Part shown: piece after piece, positions 11,801 through 22,421 of the stretch
How the letters are laid out: the number at the start of each line of letters is the position of its first letter
Position numbering within the stretch: the stretch's first letter is position 1
DNA from: Enoplolaimus lenunculus
Lineage: Eukaryota > Nematoda > Enoplea > Enoplida > Thoracostomopsidae
DNA length: 64,000 bases
Assembly: GCA_030248215.1 (NCBI GenBank)
Contig: JASANG010003785.1
Location: 1 to 64,000, forward strand
Direction: 5' to 3'
Notes under the pieces: generated by a model
What the model was told of the DNA's origin: nothing
The model's input: the letters and a program-made list of their open reading frames with translations, nothing else
Database searches by the model: none
Translations under genes and position numbers: made by a program

Positions 11801-14800
11801 TTTTTGAAATCGCACTAGCGTCAACAATAACTCGCTTAAATATTTTCCATTTATTAAAATTATTGCTGAAGTTAATACAGTCCAGTCAAATTCGACCGAC
11901 TCCACCAGAGACAAATTCGACTCATTTAGTCGCTAAATGAGTCGAACTTGATTTTGGCGTAGCCGAATTTGACTCAGTTGGTGTAGTATCGAAAAGCCTA
12001 TTTTGGAGAGAGTCAATTTGTCTCACCGATTTTTGCGGTGTATCAACGATTCCCGGTTATACTTAAATTTGATCAATGTTAACTGTTAAAACAAAACAAA
12101 CTAATTCGTTCTATATAGAATGATGCCCAAAATACGTATGTTAGACAGCAGCGGATCCAGACGGAGGGCGGAGTGAGTGAGTCCTCTCATTAGAATTTTT
12201 TGTGATAAAATGATACCGTCCAAAATTTACAATTTTTCCCCTCGAAACAAATTTCTGCGTAAAAACTACAATCTTTTCCGTCAGAAATATTTTTGTGATA
12301 AAATGAAAGGCCTACATTACAATTTTTCTGACATATATAGCATACAGTAAAAATAGCGTTTCATAACATTTGCCGGTTCGTCTCGTCCATCAAAAATTTA
12401 TAAATCCGACTCTGATGTTGGGCATTCCAGCTTTCAATAATATTGTAATTTGTAGAAGAATGAATTGGAATTACGATCGCTTGATCTCGATGAGTCTGTG
12501 ATTGCACAAGCAGTTAATGCAATTAATGCAGGGTAAGATTTTCTCTCCTTTTGACCCATGTAAAGATCAGCGGCGGAACGGTTTTCCGTGGGACTTGCAA
12601 TAGAGTAAACTTAAGCTTTAAAACTGATTTTTGCTTGGCTTAGGCTTAGGCTTAGGCTAAGAAATATTCACATTCTTACGTTTAGGCTTAGACTTAGGAA
12701 TATGCTTATAACACTGTTCCGCCCCTGTTCTTTACATTGGCCAAACTTCTTAATAGACACACTGTTGGTATACGTGGTGTTTTATGTATGTGTATAGTGT
12801 GTGCAATGTTAAGTCACAAGTGCACATACAGCACTAAAGAAAGATTTGATATCGGCCGCGTGGCGTAATGGGTAGCGCGCTTAACTCGCGAGCGAGAAAT
12901 CCGAGGTTCGATTACCGGCGTGGCCACATGTTTCGGAGAAATTTAGGAGAAAAACCATGTATATTTGCAGTACTTTGGAGAAAGGGGTCGTCCCGACTGT
13001 GCAGTTCTGACATACACAAATTGTTTGTGTCGTGTATGTAAAATTTTGACCTCCCCTAGAAAATTTTCAACCTTGCTTGCAAGTCATTAAAAACCCTTCA
13101 ATGCCCCACTTGAAAAACTTTTAGCCCCCCATAGCAGGGTGAGCTGGCTGTGGGCTTGAGGCGTGTAAGCATGTGAAACATGTTTGTCCTGGTGCATATG
13201 CAATGTGTACGGTCGACACATATAGTCGACGAAAAATGCAGTTGGAGACGCGGGCTGCGTGGCGCAGAAGTAGAGTGCTCGCTTAAGGGTCCATAGGCTG
13301 AGAGTTCAATCCCCGCTCTAGCCCGCTTTTCCAGCTGCTTAGTAGAAAGGTCTGATGTTCCGCAGTTCCAACCTAGACTAACAAGGCTTAGATTCACACA
13401 GTATGCTTTTGGGACGTACAAGAACGCAGGATATCACTCCAGACATCTTATTACAGGACGACTCAAACCGATAAACAAGTTGCAACACTTAGCACAACAG
13501 CAACACTTAATAGTGGCCGTGTATCGCATGAATTAAGAACAACAACAACAACAACAAGCTATACGTTGGAACCGTCAACAAGTCGAACAACTCTTGACAA
13601 TGATTCAAGTACAAATCTATACTCAATTAGTTCAAGTAAAACTGAGTTCAATTTTTTACTACAAAGTTGACTCTAAACATTAATAGCGGATCCAGAGCGG
13701 ATCCAGATATTTCGGATTGAAGGATGGGGCGATAGCGAGCAGTTAAACGTAATATTCAATCTAAATGCAAAATTTTGTTTTGATCTATATTCTGGGTACG
13801 GCACACGTACGTATTACCCCCGCTGTTTGGATATATGCGGGCCTGTAGCCAAGGTTGGGGGGCAGGGTGCTCAGCCCTCCATGGAAAAATTTTGGCCACC
13901 CTAGAAAGTTTTCTTCCTTGCTTGCAAGTCATTGAGATCACTTTATTACCCTTCCTGAAAAATGTTTAGCCCCCCTAGCAAGGTGAGCTGGCTATGGGCC
14001 TGTGGGTACATCATTTCTCAAATATAAGATGCAACGACAAAACATATTTCGACTATTTTAGTAACAAGTCAACGATTGCAAACTATATGGCTAAGTAGTA
14101 TATGCTTGAACATTTTTGCGTTATTTGCACGAAATAACCTCTATTTAGTCGACGCTACATACAGCTAATAGTCCAACCGCGCCCATAGCGTAGCCAGGTT
14201 GGGACCACAGGGGGCTGAACCCCCTGGAATAATTTGTCCCACTTAAACAATTGTCAAGCTTGCTTGTACGTCATCAAAAACCCATGTATGCCGCTCCTGG
14301 AAAATGTTTAGCTCGCCTGCCAAGGTGAGCTGGCTGTGAGCCTGTATTCAACCCAGTAGGTCAAACGGTTAAACGATCTATTTCATGCTAATCACATTGT
14401 ACCTTTATTCCTTCAATTTATCACAAATTTTAGTTTCGGTACTGTAATGATGGAATAAGAGACGGGTGACTGATATTTATTTTCACGTCAAAGTTCTATT
14501 GCGACCACAGAATTGTATTATTATTTCAGCGGAACCGCCAGCAGATGATACAAGCTTGAAACTGTCTGTTTCGTCTGGTGATAACTTATCACCAAGATCA
14601 GCGGCATCGGTAAGCATCAAGGGTAATCGTGGCGCGATCGGTGAGCGAGCCGGTTTGACAGGTTTCAAACCGACTTGCGTTGAATGCTTGTGTACCATGA
14701 TGGTCTGAGTTGCATAATTTCAAGCGTATATATGCCTGAAATACGATATATATGGCCACTTTTGAGGATTTCCTGAAAATTACAGTTTCTCGTTGATGTG

Positions 14801-17800
14801 AAAGTATATATATTTCCGTTTAGCATTTATAAGCTGTTACTCTAAAGCTGAATTTTAATTAGCCATAAGACTGTAGTCACCCGAATCCGAGGGAGCAATA
14901 AGAGAGGAGGTCCCTATTTTGAGTCCCAATCAATACGAGTCCGTATCCCAAACAACAGTCCGTAAGCGAATAGAGTTCGTAAACCGTAAATAGAGTCCAT
15001 AAATGTCAGTTATCCGTAATTGCAGTGCATAAATGACTCCAGGACCAAACAAAGTTGAGTTCGAAACTTTAAAGCATACTTAAGTTTTGAAAGTATATTC
15101 CTAAGTATAACATTGCATTATCGCTCAAGCTTTTGATACAAGAACAAATAAGCGTTAATTCAACGGATACTTGCAATACCGGTTATATATCAGTATCGAA
15201 GGGCGGCGGAAGGCGGGTTTAAATGAATAACAGTTCGTAACCGAATAACAGGGGTACCCTGTGGGGAGCCAAATAAATATCAGTCCACCCTCTTATTCGG
15301 GTCACTACAGTAGGCGTTGGCCTAGTAATCGTTAAAATAAATTGGACTTCGCTGAACGAAACGTTGTCCATTAATCCATGACCATTTGATACGAATTGTC
15401 TTGGTTCAATACACAAGGCATAAGTTACAATTGTTGTATATACTTTGCTTGATTTGAAATTAATTTGTAATATTTTGTTATATTTTAGAAAGCTCAAACA
15501 ACAAAACAACGCTCACCGGTTCATCTGGAAACGCCGAGTCATCGACAAACAATCGAAATTCCACACGATCAACAGCAGCAAATTGCACAAATTTACGCCG
15601 TCCCAATGTTTGTCAAAAGTTGTTGCGAATACCTGGAACAAAAAGGTTTTTAAAATACAATGTATAAAATGTAAGTTAGAATCTAAACCTACTCATTTAT
15701 AGATCCACCAGAAACCTGGACGCCTCTAAACGAAGCATGGGCCCTTAAAGTTTGCTGGAAAAATTTATTTAATTTTAGTATTTTAAAATTTGAAATTTGA
15801 ATTTGAAATAATTTTGCAATTTACAGGTTTGAATACTGTCGGCCTGTTTCGAGTAACTGGGTCAGTGAAACGGTGCCGCGAAATGCGTATGGACATGGAC
15901 TCGGGTAAATGGGTATTCAGTTCGACGGTTGGCGAAGGATCCGAACGTGCCGGCGCCACTGCTGAATTGTATCCTCACGATGTGGCGACACTGCTTAAAG
16001 AATACTTCCGAGATTTGCCCAATCCGCTGCTCACAAAAGAGTTGTATCCTGCTTTCATTGCTGGTGCCAGTAAGTTTTTCGGATGCGACCACCGTTCAAA
16101 CAACAGCTTCTACATGTATATATCTACCGTATCCCACTAATATACCCTCATATTTTTCGTATAACGAGGCGTAGCTTCATAAAAATCAACATTCCAAATG
16201 TTGGCCCATAGAAAGATCAGGAGCGGAACGGTTTTCTGCGGGAACTGCAATAGAGTAAGCTAAGTTTTAGAATAATTTTTTGCTTAGCTTAGGCTTAGGA
16301 ATATGCTTATTGTTACACTTATGCTTACGCTTAGGCTTAGGTTTTGGAATATGCGTATAATACTGTTCCGCTCCTGTTCTTTACATTGTCCGTATCTTTA
16401 AGAGCAAAATACTCTGCTCCTTGTTACTACATATCAAAATATGTCACGACGATTGGCCATACGACTATTGCCCAAATTGATCCCCATAAGCCTGTCCCGT
16501 CGTTTCGGCTAATTTACAATAGCAATTTGGTCCGAAGCATTTTCAGGATAGCCCAATATTTCTAGGGGTCGAAAACTTCTGAACCACGCTAGGCGACGCG
16601 CCCACAAATCGGCACAAAAATTTTGTCTCAACGGTCCTCGTATACAAAATGATCTGACCATTGGGCGTTACATTAAATTTACCCTGGGGACAGATTGAAA
16701 TTTGAACCGCTCTTAGAAAGAAAAACTGCTAAAATGTTCTAAACGGATGCGTAAATATTTAAAAGGCAATTATTAATTTGCTAAATGGTTGACAAAGTGG
16801 CCGAAATCTCATTTTTTCGAGCCAATTCTAGTGCCAATCCAAGCCTGTGGCTACTCGAGCTAATTCTAGGGCTGATGCAAGCCTGTGGCTACTCGAGCCA
16901 ATTCTAGTGCTGGTGCAAGCTTGTGGCGTATTTCGGGCGATGTTTCTTTGTTTCAGAACTGCCAGAATCAGATCGTTTAGAAGTGTTTATGTATCTGGTA
17001 ATTTTATTGCCGTCTGCTAATCTGGATACGCTCATTGTTCTGCTTAGATTTCTACGCCAAGTTGCACGAAACTCTTACGATACCGTTTCCGAGAATGGAG
17101 CATGTGTAAGCATTGTATGGATGTAATGTTATTTTACTTAACAAAACTTTATTTTTTAAATTCTTTAAATAGATATTTATTTTAAATTCTTAAATATTTA
17201 TTTTAGATTCTGTAAATAGATATTTATTTTAAATGCTTTAAGTAGATAATTTTAAATTGTTTAAATATTTATTTTAAATTTATTTTAAATTCTTTAAATA
17301 TTTGTTTTAAATTCTTTAAATATTTATATTAAATTCTTTAATCATTTTATTTTAAGTATATTTATTTTAACTTCTTTAAATATTTATTTTAAATTCTTTA
17401 AATATTTATATTAAATTCTTTAAATATTTATTTTAACTTCTTTATACGTTTTGCATACATCCTTGCTCGAAAACCAAAATGTTGGTTACCCTTTGATATG
17501 CTGAAAAATTCATTTCATAATTTGATCCAAGTTAACAATGGGAGCCCGCCTACTAAATCTAAACCTATATCTAAATCTAAGTCTAAGCCTAAACATAAGC
17601 CTGAGCTAAAGCCTAAGCCTAAACGTAAGTGTAACCCCAAGCCTAAGCCTAAGCTAAAGCATCCCAGGCTCTGAATACCGGTGTCATTCCGTGTCCCCGA
17701 GTGGGCCAGACCGTAGCATTAACATGTGCCAATAATTTTGGTTTCAGATACCCGGCAACAAAATGGACGCTGGCAATCTTGCAACTGTTTTTGCTCCGAC

Positions 17801-20800
17801 AATACTGAGACCAAGCTCATCAATGAAAGCGACTCATACTCGTGCAGAAACTGAAGCGTCCATAGCCGTAATCGAGTCGCTGATCAACGATTTTACGACC
17901 ATTTTCACTGTAAGCGTTGCGCTATAGTTTTTAAAACATTTTAACGCCGTCTGGCGCCGTCCGTCACCGTCCGTCGCGGTGTGGTATCGTCCATGAATTA
18001 ATCACGTGCGATCTCGTATGGTGACGGGTGGTGTCATACGACAAGTATAGCGTAACTCTAAGCGTTTTAATCGATTACTGTGTGAAAAGTGCTAATTTGT
18101 TTTCGTGGTTTAAATAAGTGTTTATATTGATGCTAAAATATATAGCAAGCGAGTTACACTAGCGGCACAAACGCTAAGAATTGTAACAAAACCGGTTTTC
18201 CTCTTCAAAAACCCGTCTTCTAGAACAGTATTTCAAATGTGAAACCGATTTTAAGGAACGTTTTTTACTCAATGTTAATTGAGGTCAAAACACTTGTATA
18301 AAGGCTGTACGCTCACTGTAAATTCTAATGAGTTGATTAATCAATTCAGCTAGCGAGCTGGTTATTTCGGAATTAATATCACTAAACGTTTAAAATCAAC
18401 TCACTGAAATTTACAGTGCTTCTGTAATCCAAATTATGAAAATGTCCTCCTGTTTAGTATACAAGTGTTACCCACCCTTATTTTGCAAGCTTCAAAATAT
18501 GACATAAGTATACAACTTTGCTCCTCTCAGAGCAAAATATTGGCAACAGCGTCTTCGTGGATAACGCAGTTGTTTTATAATAGCTTATTGTATCATAAAA
18601 ACAACTTTTGATTTTAATAATTTTAGATTCCACGAAGTCTTCAAATGGTTGCCTATAGATCGCTGCAAAACAACGACCCGGAAACGCTTGACGCTGCGAT
18701 GTATCGAATATATCAGAGGTATGTTGTTCAAATTATTTTAAGTTTTCGGTAAAAGCACACAACCTACGATTAGCTCTAAACATTTATTATCACCAGTTAG
18801 TAACAGGTTTTCATACACAAGAGTTCAGAACAAAATTCAAGTATAGACTCGCAATCAGATATTGTTAGTAATGCGGGGTTCACGTTACTACTTGTGCGTT
18901 TGGTACCTATTTTGTCACCTTACCCATACTTGGTGACAAGTATTTTCACGATACCCATATGGGTAAGTATTAGTACTACATAGCTAGTGGTACTTTCGGT
19001 CGAGCTACCTATATGGATAGCTCTAAAATTTTGATTACACCCCGTATGGATTGCGGTTTTGTCCGCAAGATACCCATATGGGTTTTATTTTAATAATGGC
19101 TACAGAAATTTTTTAAAATGTTTGTTTTGTCGTGTTATTTTGCTTGTTTGGATAGCTAGTATTTTTTCTTTTAAACTTTGTGTAGAGTGGGTCCACAGTT
19201 CTGGTAGATGTTTTATTTCCATAAATAAATATCGGATTAATCACTCGAGTAGGTCCCAATGATTCCTGGTGTTGTTTTAAGTTAGGACTGCTTATAGATA
19301 ACGAGTTGTATATAATTTGTTTGTTGAAAATCGGGGCACACAAGCATGTGAGACTTGCTTGTCCGTTATGAGCGAAATTTTGTGAAACGGCATGCAAACA
19401 GGAAATATCCCATAAATTTGTTTATACGGAATGTTTAAAGTATAGGCAGCTTTTACCTGCACAATATGCCTGCGAAATCCCCTAAAACAGGCGTATTTTA
19501 CCAGGACCTTAACATAATACAAAAGCAGTATTAATCCTTCTTAAAATTTGCTTGTAACAGCAAGAAGAACACTAGATTTGTCTTTTACGTTTTTATCGTT
19601 TAATATTTTTACAAAAAATAACTAATAATTTGCTATCCATATGTGTTGGTGCAAAAGACATAAGAAACCCATATGGGTAGCAAAACAACGGTTAGCAATC
19701 CATAGCTACAGCTGATACTTACCCATATGGATAAGTAGAAGTTAGCTAGCTATACGCATGGATTGTATTTATCACCTGCTATGGGTTGGTGAAAAAACAG
19801 GTACCAAGCGCACAAATGGTTACGTGAATCCCGCATAACACCACGATATAAGTGCAGGGATGTCATGGGGTAAGACTTTTCAACCCCAACCCACCCCGTC
19901 GAAAATTTTCGTGGGATCCCCAAGGGGATTCTTTTCGGAGGTGTTCATGGAATCCTGGCCAACTTCCGATTGTGGTGCACATTTTGTCTTGCCGAAATTT
20001 TGCGAAAAATTAGCGTGAAACCAAATAACTTAACAACATATTGCAGATGATGGCTAAAATGAAATAATTAACCATTATTTTTACTACCTAATTTCGCTTC
20101 ACCTCCGGATCCAGCTCCGGCTCCGGTATTTTTCTTCTCCGGTTGCACCCTGGTATCTGCAATCATTTTAAAAGCATGCACTAAGGCTTTAAAGACAAAT
20201 GATAAATGACGCTTAACCTTGTCAATTATTTTGTCATTTTAAACTTGCCCGAAGTTGACTTCCTCTGACAATGTTGTACGCTGGTGATTGGGTTACGTCA
20301 TAGCTGTAATTAAAATATTTAACCCTTTATCACATGAATATTTTCTATTTCATCTGAGACCTACATTTATGCTAGGATTCAAACTCCAGCGACTGCAAAG
20401 GGATGGCGCTTACCATCGCCACTCAGCTATAGGAGCTTGACATTCGCGGCCGAGTGGGCTCTCACGTCTTGTAGTGATTTAATACTATGTATACGTGTTG
20501 CAATTTGTTAAACACTGTGCGATATATAATATTTAACGTATATACACATGCGCTGAGTTGTCCATAGTCAACTCTATGCTAGAAGTGGTTAATTGCTTTC
20601 AGAACTATTTTAAGATACCAAACCTCGCTAAAAGTTTTCAAATATTAAATTTCTAGAAAACAACGCACATTAGCCATGAAACAACAAGAACAACGACTGA
20701 ATCAAGATATTTCTGGATCTTCAATTTTCGGTTTATCCAGCCCAGGTAAAACATACCTTTTGTCAGTATATTATCCGAACAATCTTGAAGCTTTGTAGCT

Positions 20801-22420
20801 TAGTTAAAAACATTTAGAAGCATGACGAAGTATTTAAAATATGTACGAATGCAAGGTGATTTAATCATTGACGGCCGTAATGCCCATTTGAAAACCCTAC
20901 CACCTACTGTGTGCTTTCTAGTCAAGTACGTGAAAAAAATGGTCGTTTCTGGAACACAGGTGCAAAAATTTGGCGTTTTTGCGCAATAAAATGCCATCCA
21001 AACGCAGTTTGCTATAAAAAAGCTCTTTAAAACGGAAACTTTCGGAACATAAAAAGTATCCTTTAGCAGGGTAGAATCGTGGATCCGCCACTGAATATCG
21101 TGGTCCAGTAATTATTTAACAATAACTAATCACGCACAGTATACTCGGACCCGTAGCCAAGGGGGGCCCGACGGGTTCCGCCCCCCCTGGAAAAATTTTG
21201 CTCCCCTGGAAGATTTTCAATCTTGCTTGTACGTCGTTGAAAACCCTTGAATACCCCTCGTGAAAAATAGTTGGGCCCCCTTAGCAAGGTGAGCTGGCTA
21301 CGAGCCTGAGTATACTGCAGAGTGGGAAGTGGGCAAGTGTTTTTGCTCGTCCCGCGCTTTCACTCGTGCAAACAAGATACCCGCGGGTAACGACCCACCC
21401 TGATATAATGACAATAACGTGTCAATTTTGCAAGTCAAGAACTCTACGAAGGCACAAACGTGCGAAAGTGGCAGACGTAGAACGGTAAAACACTATTTAT
21501 TCTTTGAAGAATTGACCAAATAAAATACCGTCAGAGACCGGAACGTAAAAAACAGGGTTCCAACTAAATTCCGGTCAAGACCTCATGTTTCTGTGTCGAA
21601 TAACACCTTTTCACACATCCGGCCCAAAGGAGTGCTTCCTGATGAGCTCATAAGACAACGAGCGTATCGACAGTAATCATTATATATTTTAGAACGCAAT
21701 GCTGGAAACGAAGAACACGACGTCGATGTTACAGAATGTGAAGATGGTCCGCAAACTACAGCGGTTTATTTTTCAACTCGAGACGTCGATTATCCACACG
21801 AAGTATCACGGGAGCGAGACGGAACAACAGTGATCAAAACGCGACACAATACAACGCATCGCATTGTGTTTTCAGTGCAGAAACCTGCAGGCGGCTCGAT
21901 CAAAGACAACGACGGAAACATCAAAGACGATGTCGATGACAACGATCCAACATCATCAACACGAGTCAGTGTTGGCGACGTCATAAATCGTTCAGCCAAT
22001 CGTCGACGCGACGAATCTGGTTGTCCGGACGATGAAATATCTCGGCGACGAACGTTGAGCGTCGATGATGATCTTGACGATTGTGATGAATATGGCTACG
22101 ATGATGACCACGCAACTGGTGACGACGATGATGAAGACGTCGACGATGAAGTGGATGACGATGATGATGACGTCATAAGTCAACGAAAAACATCAGCTGA
22201 TACGTCTAGATCGAAGTCGATTGCGAGTGACGATTTCGTTGCGACGACAGTGACAACAAGAAAAGGATCCAGTACACCGAGTAAATCTGGCGGCGAATGT
22301 GTTTTGAGTAAAGATGCGGATGGGAAATCGACGGTAAAACAAGAAAAATCAACCGAAATGACTCTGGGAGATCGATTTGCAGATTTGCAACTTATAGACG
22401 AAACAACACAGTTTGAATAA
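7197..22420 (+). CDS. ARHGAP6: ARHGAP6-type Rho GTPase-activating protein, 14 exons
   Basis: Predicted GTPase-activating protein that stimulates GTP hydrolysis by Rho-family GTPases at the cortex/cytoskeleton. Exons read by hand from GT/AG sites: 7197-8807, 9364-9523, 10349-10522, 11355-11512, 12456-12532, 13457-13635, 14530-14609, 15489-15645, 15827-16069, 16957-17105, 17748-17909, 18627-18718, 20657-20745, 21693-22420. All phases close and the sum is 4059 nt (1352 aa plus stop). Exon 3 has a second in-phase donor after 10540. Colinear with ARHGAP6: a pre-domain block in exon 2 (TLQKIAINRL), GIPLTQ in exon 4, an LDLDESVIAQAV segment in exon 5, then the RhoGAP domain at about residues 845-1070 with the arginine finger at about residue 874 (GLFRVTGS). 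Longer than human ARHGAP6 (about 970 aa) because of a long Ser-rich N terminus. ARHGAP36 is the nearest alternative. Start chosen as the first ATG of the open exon 1 frame; a further upstream exon cannot be excluded. Confidence 0.85.
9167..9309 (-). mobile_element. Telomere-repeat MITE (family A) in RhoGAP intron 1
   Basis: Inverted ends CATGTATAGAACAGGGCCGG and CCGGCCCTGTTCTATACATG are a perfect 20-bp pair. Core CCTAAGCCTAAGCC. Ends 54 bp before exon 2. Confidence 0.75.
9652..9852 (+). mobile_element. Telomere-repeat MITE (family A), reference copy with exact 8-bp target duplication
   Basis: 201 bp. Termini GGCCCATGTAAAGATCAGG and CCTGTTCTTTACATGGGCC are inverted repeats. Flanked on both sides by AGTTCGTT (9644-9651 and 9853-9860). 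An 8-bp duplication points to hAT-type transposition. Core holds two blocks of CTTAGG/TTTAGG words separated by an AATAAACCCATTTTTACG spacer. No coding capacity. Confidence 0.85.
9989..10231. mobile_element. Palindromic MITE (family E)
   Basis: 243 bp, nearly one long inverted repeat: CACTGCAAAAAATGGTGAG at the left, its complement at the right, with GAGTCGAATT/AATTCGACTC-type arms meeting in the middle. Related sequence at 11879-12041 (right half) and 63072-63384. Confidence 0.75.
10690..10889 (-). mobile_element. Telomere-repeat MITE, subfamily A2, next to a family D fragment
   Basis: CCTAAGCCTAAG core; right end GACGCCCCTTAAAGTAACAT, the A2 terminus. Its left terminus is truncated against a family D fragment (10625-10690). 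Lies in RhoGAP intron 3. Confidence 0.6.
11063..11228 (+). mobile_element. hAT-type MITE (family D) in RhoGAP intron 3
   Basis: AGCCCGTAGCCAAGG start and AGCTGGCTACGGACCTG end. Flanks GTATAAAC and GTATATAC look like an 8-bp duplication with one mismatch. Confidence 0.65.
11519..11703 (-). mobile_element. Telomere-repeat MITE, subfamily A2, inserted at the exon 4 splice donor
   Basis: 185 bp. Ends GGCCAATGTTACTTTAAG and CTTAAAGTAACACGGGCC are inverted repeats. Flanked by AGGTATTC (11511-11518) and AGGTATTT (11704-11711), an 8-bp duplication with one mismatch that contains the exon 4 AG|GT boundary. Confidence 0.8.
11879..12041. mobile_element. Right half of a family E MITE
   Basis: GAGTCGAACTTG...GTGTAGTATCGAAAAGCC...CACCGATTTTTGCGGTG matches the right arm of the 9989 element; left arm largely lost. 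Confidence 0.5.
12153..12400 (+). mobile_element. Family C hAT-type MITE fragment
   Basis: CAGCGGATCCAGACGGAGG start with the ATTTTTTGTGATAAAATGA and GTAAAAACTACAA interior blocks of family C; right end not defined. Confidence 0.4.
12553..12742 (+). mobile_element. Telomere-repeat MITE (family A) in RhoGAP intron 5
   Basis: Ends ACCCATGTAAAGATCAG and CTGTTCTTTACATTGGCC; core TTAGGCTTAGGCTTAGGC. Begins 20 bp after exon 5. No matching target duplication seen. Confidence 0.7.
12854..12925 (+). tRNA. tRNA-like sequence, probably pseudo-tRNA or SINE head
   Basis: 72 nt. The 7-bp acceptor stem (GGCCGCG/CGTGGCC) pairs with one G-U. A good internal box A (TGGCGTAATGG) and a near-consensus box B (GGTTCGATTACC) are present. 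The T stem pairs badly and the anticodon loop lacks a clear U33, so it is not a confident functional tRNA. Lies in intron 5 of the RhoGAP gene. Confidence 0.4.
13252..13324 (+). tRNA. Second tRNA-like sequence, related to the one 400 bp upstream
   Basis: 73 nt beginning GGGCTGCGTGGCGCAG with box B-like AGTTCAATCCCC and acceptor end AGCCC; six acceptor pairs. Two T-stem pairs are broken. It shares the GCGTGGCG...GTAG...GCTTAA layout with the upstream copy, suggesting a tRNA-derived repeat rather than two genes. Confidence 0.4.
13839..14002 (+). mobile_element. hAT-type MITE (family D)
   Basis: GGCCTGTAGCCAAGG start, TTCCTTGCTTGCAAGTCATT interior, AGCTGGCTATGGGCCTG end. A partial D copy lacking the left end is at 13040-13157. 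Confidence 0.65.
14180..14344 (+). mobile_element. hAT-type MITE (family D)
   Basis: GCGTAGCCAGGTTGGG start, AAGCTTGCTTGTACGTCAT interior, GAGCTGGCTGTGAGCCTG end; ends are more diverged than in the other copies. Confidence 0.6.
14871..15310 (-). mobile_element. Tc1/mariner-type MITE (family B), complete
   Basis: 440 bp from CTGTAGTCACCCGAAT to ATTCGGGTCACTACAG. TA on the right; left flank changed to GA. Lies in RhoGAP intron 7. Confidence 0.75.
15489..18718 (+). CDS. ARHGAP6: RhoGAP catalytic domain exons (8-12)
   Basis: Five exons (15489-15645, 15827-16069, 16957-17105, 17748-17909, 18627-18718) encode one uninterrupted RhoGAP fold. Order of motifs: IYAVPMFVKSCCEYLEQK (helix A0), GLNTVGLFRVTGS with the catalytic Arg finger, LLKEYFRDLPNPL with the conserved Lys and Arg of the Rho-binding face, YLVILLPSANLDTL, then IPGNKMDAGNLATVFAPTIL containing the conserved Asn. 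All key residues of an active GAP are present. Sub-family assignment rests on recalled ARHGAP6 sequence, not on a search. Confidence 0.9.
15655..15743 (-). mobile_element. A2 MITE fragment just after RhoGAP exon 8
   Basis: TCTAAACCTACTCATTTATA and CCTGGACGCC...GCATGGGCC match the right part of A2 copies. The telomere-like core has been lost. Confidence 0.5.
16203..16391 (+). mobile_element. Telomere-repeat MITE (family A) in RhoGAP intron 9
   Basis: GGCCCATAGAAAGATCAGG start, CTTAGGCTTAGG core in two blocks, CTGTTCTTTACATTGTCC end. Confidence 0.7.
16818..16931 (+). repeat. 38-bp tandem repeat, three units
   Basis: Units start at 16818, 16856 and 16894, each opening CGAGCCAATTCTAG or CGAGCTAATTCTAG and containing GCAAGCCTGTGGCTACT. 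Ends 26 bp before RhoGAP exon 10. Confidence 0.85.
17155..17445 (+). repeat. 22-bp AT-rich minisatellite
   Basis: Degenerate tandem array of TTCTTTAAATATTTATTTTA, period about 22, in RhoGAP intron 10. Confidence 0.8.
17555..17735 (-). mobile_element. Diverged telomere-repeat MITE (family A)
   Basis: Long run of CCTAAGCCTAAAC and CCCAAGCCTAAGCC words ending near GAGTGGGCC. Terminal repeats barely recognisable. Confidence 0.45.
18311..18420 (+). mobile_element. Internally deleted family F MITE
   Basis: CACTGTAAATTCTAATGAG start and TCACTGAAATTTACAGTG end; about 110 bp against 252 bp for full copies. Confidence 0.6.
18871..19836. mobile_element. 966-bp inverted-repeat DNA element (family K)
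   Basis: Ends ATGCGGGGTTCACGTTAC and ACGTGAATCCCGCAT are inverted, followed by matching sub-terminal blocks GTTTGGTACCT/AGGTACCAAGC and several TACCCATATGG palindromes on both sides. Flanked by TA (left) and AA (right). The interior has only short frames without recognisable products. Lies in RhoGAP intron 12. Confidence 0.65.
19893..20155. mobile_element. Family H MITE remnant (CAGGGTGCAACC-type end)
   Basis: TTGCCGAAATTTTGCG...ACCTAATTTCGCTTCACCTCC...CTCCGGTTGCACCCTGG; same right end as 58577 and 59290 copies, left end eroded. Confidence 0.45.
20370..20445 (-). repeat. tRNA-like unit on the minus strand (possible SINE)
   Basis: The minus strand reads TAGCTGAGTGG (box A-like) and, about 40 nt later, GGAGTTTGAATCC (box B-like). 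A diverged relative with similar flanks (TCTGA...GAACTC) lies at about 24725-24790. Two related copies with Pol III boxes suggest a SINE family. Confidence 0.35.
21146..21308 (+). mobile_element. hAT-type MITE (family D), reference copy with exact 8-bp target duplication
   Basis: 163 bp, CGGACCCGTAGCCAAGG to GAGCTGGCTACGAGCCTG, flanked by AGTATACT at 21138-21145 and 21309-21316. Sits in RhoGAP intron 13, the last intron. Confidence 0.85.
21693..22420 (+). CDS. ARHGAP6: Last exon of the RhoGAP gene: acidic C-terminal tail
   Basis: Joined in phase 1 to exon 13. It encodes a charged tail with long Asp-rich stretches at about 22055-22180 and Ser/Arg-rich segments (RRRTLSVDD), ending ETTQFE-stop. 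No domain recognised; probably disordered. The stop codon TAA overlaps an AATAAA hexamer at 22416-22421. Confidence 0.8.
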
Positions 22421-22421
22421 A
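22416..22421 (+). promoter_or_regulatory. AATAAA overlapping the RhoGAP stop codon
   Basis: The last codon and stop (GAA TAA) followed by A spell AATAAA. If used as the poly(A) signal the 3' UTR would be only about 15-25 nt, as known for some compact nematode genes. An ATTAAA near 22580 is an alternative. Which is used cannot be told from the sequence. Confidence 0.35.
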
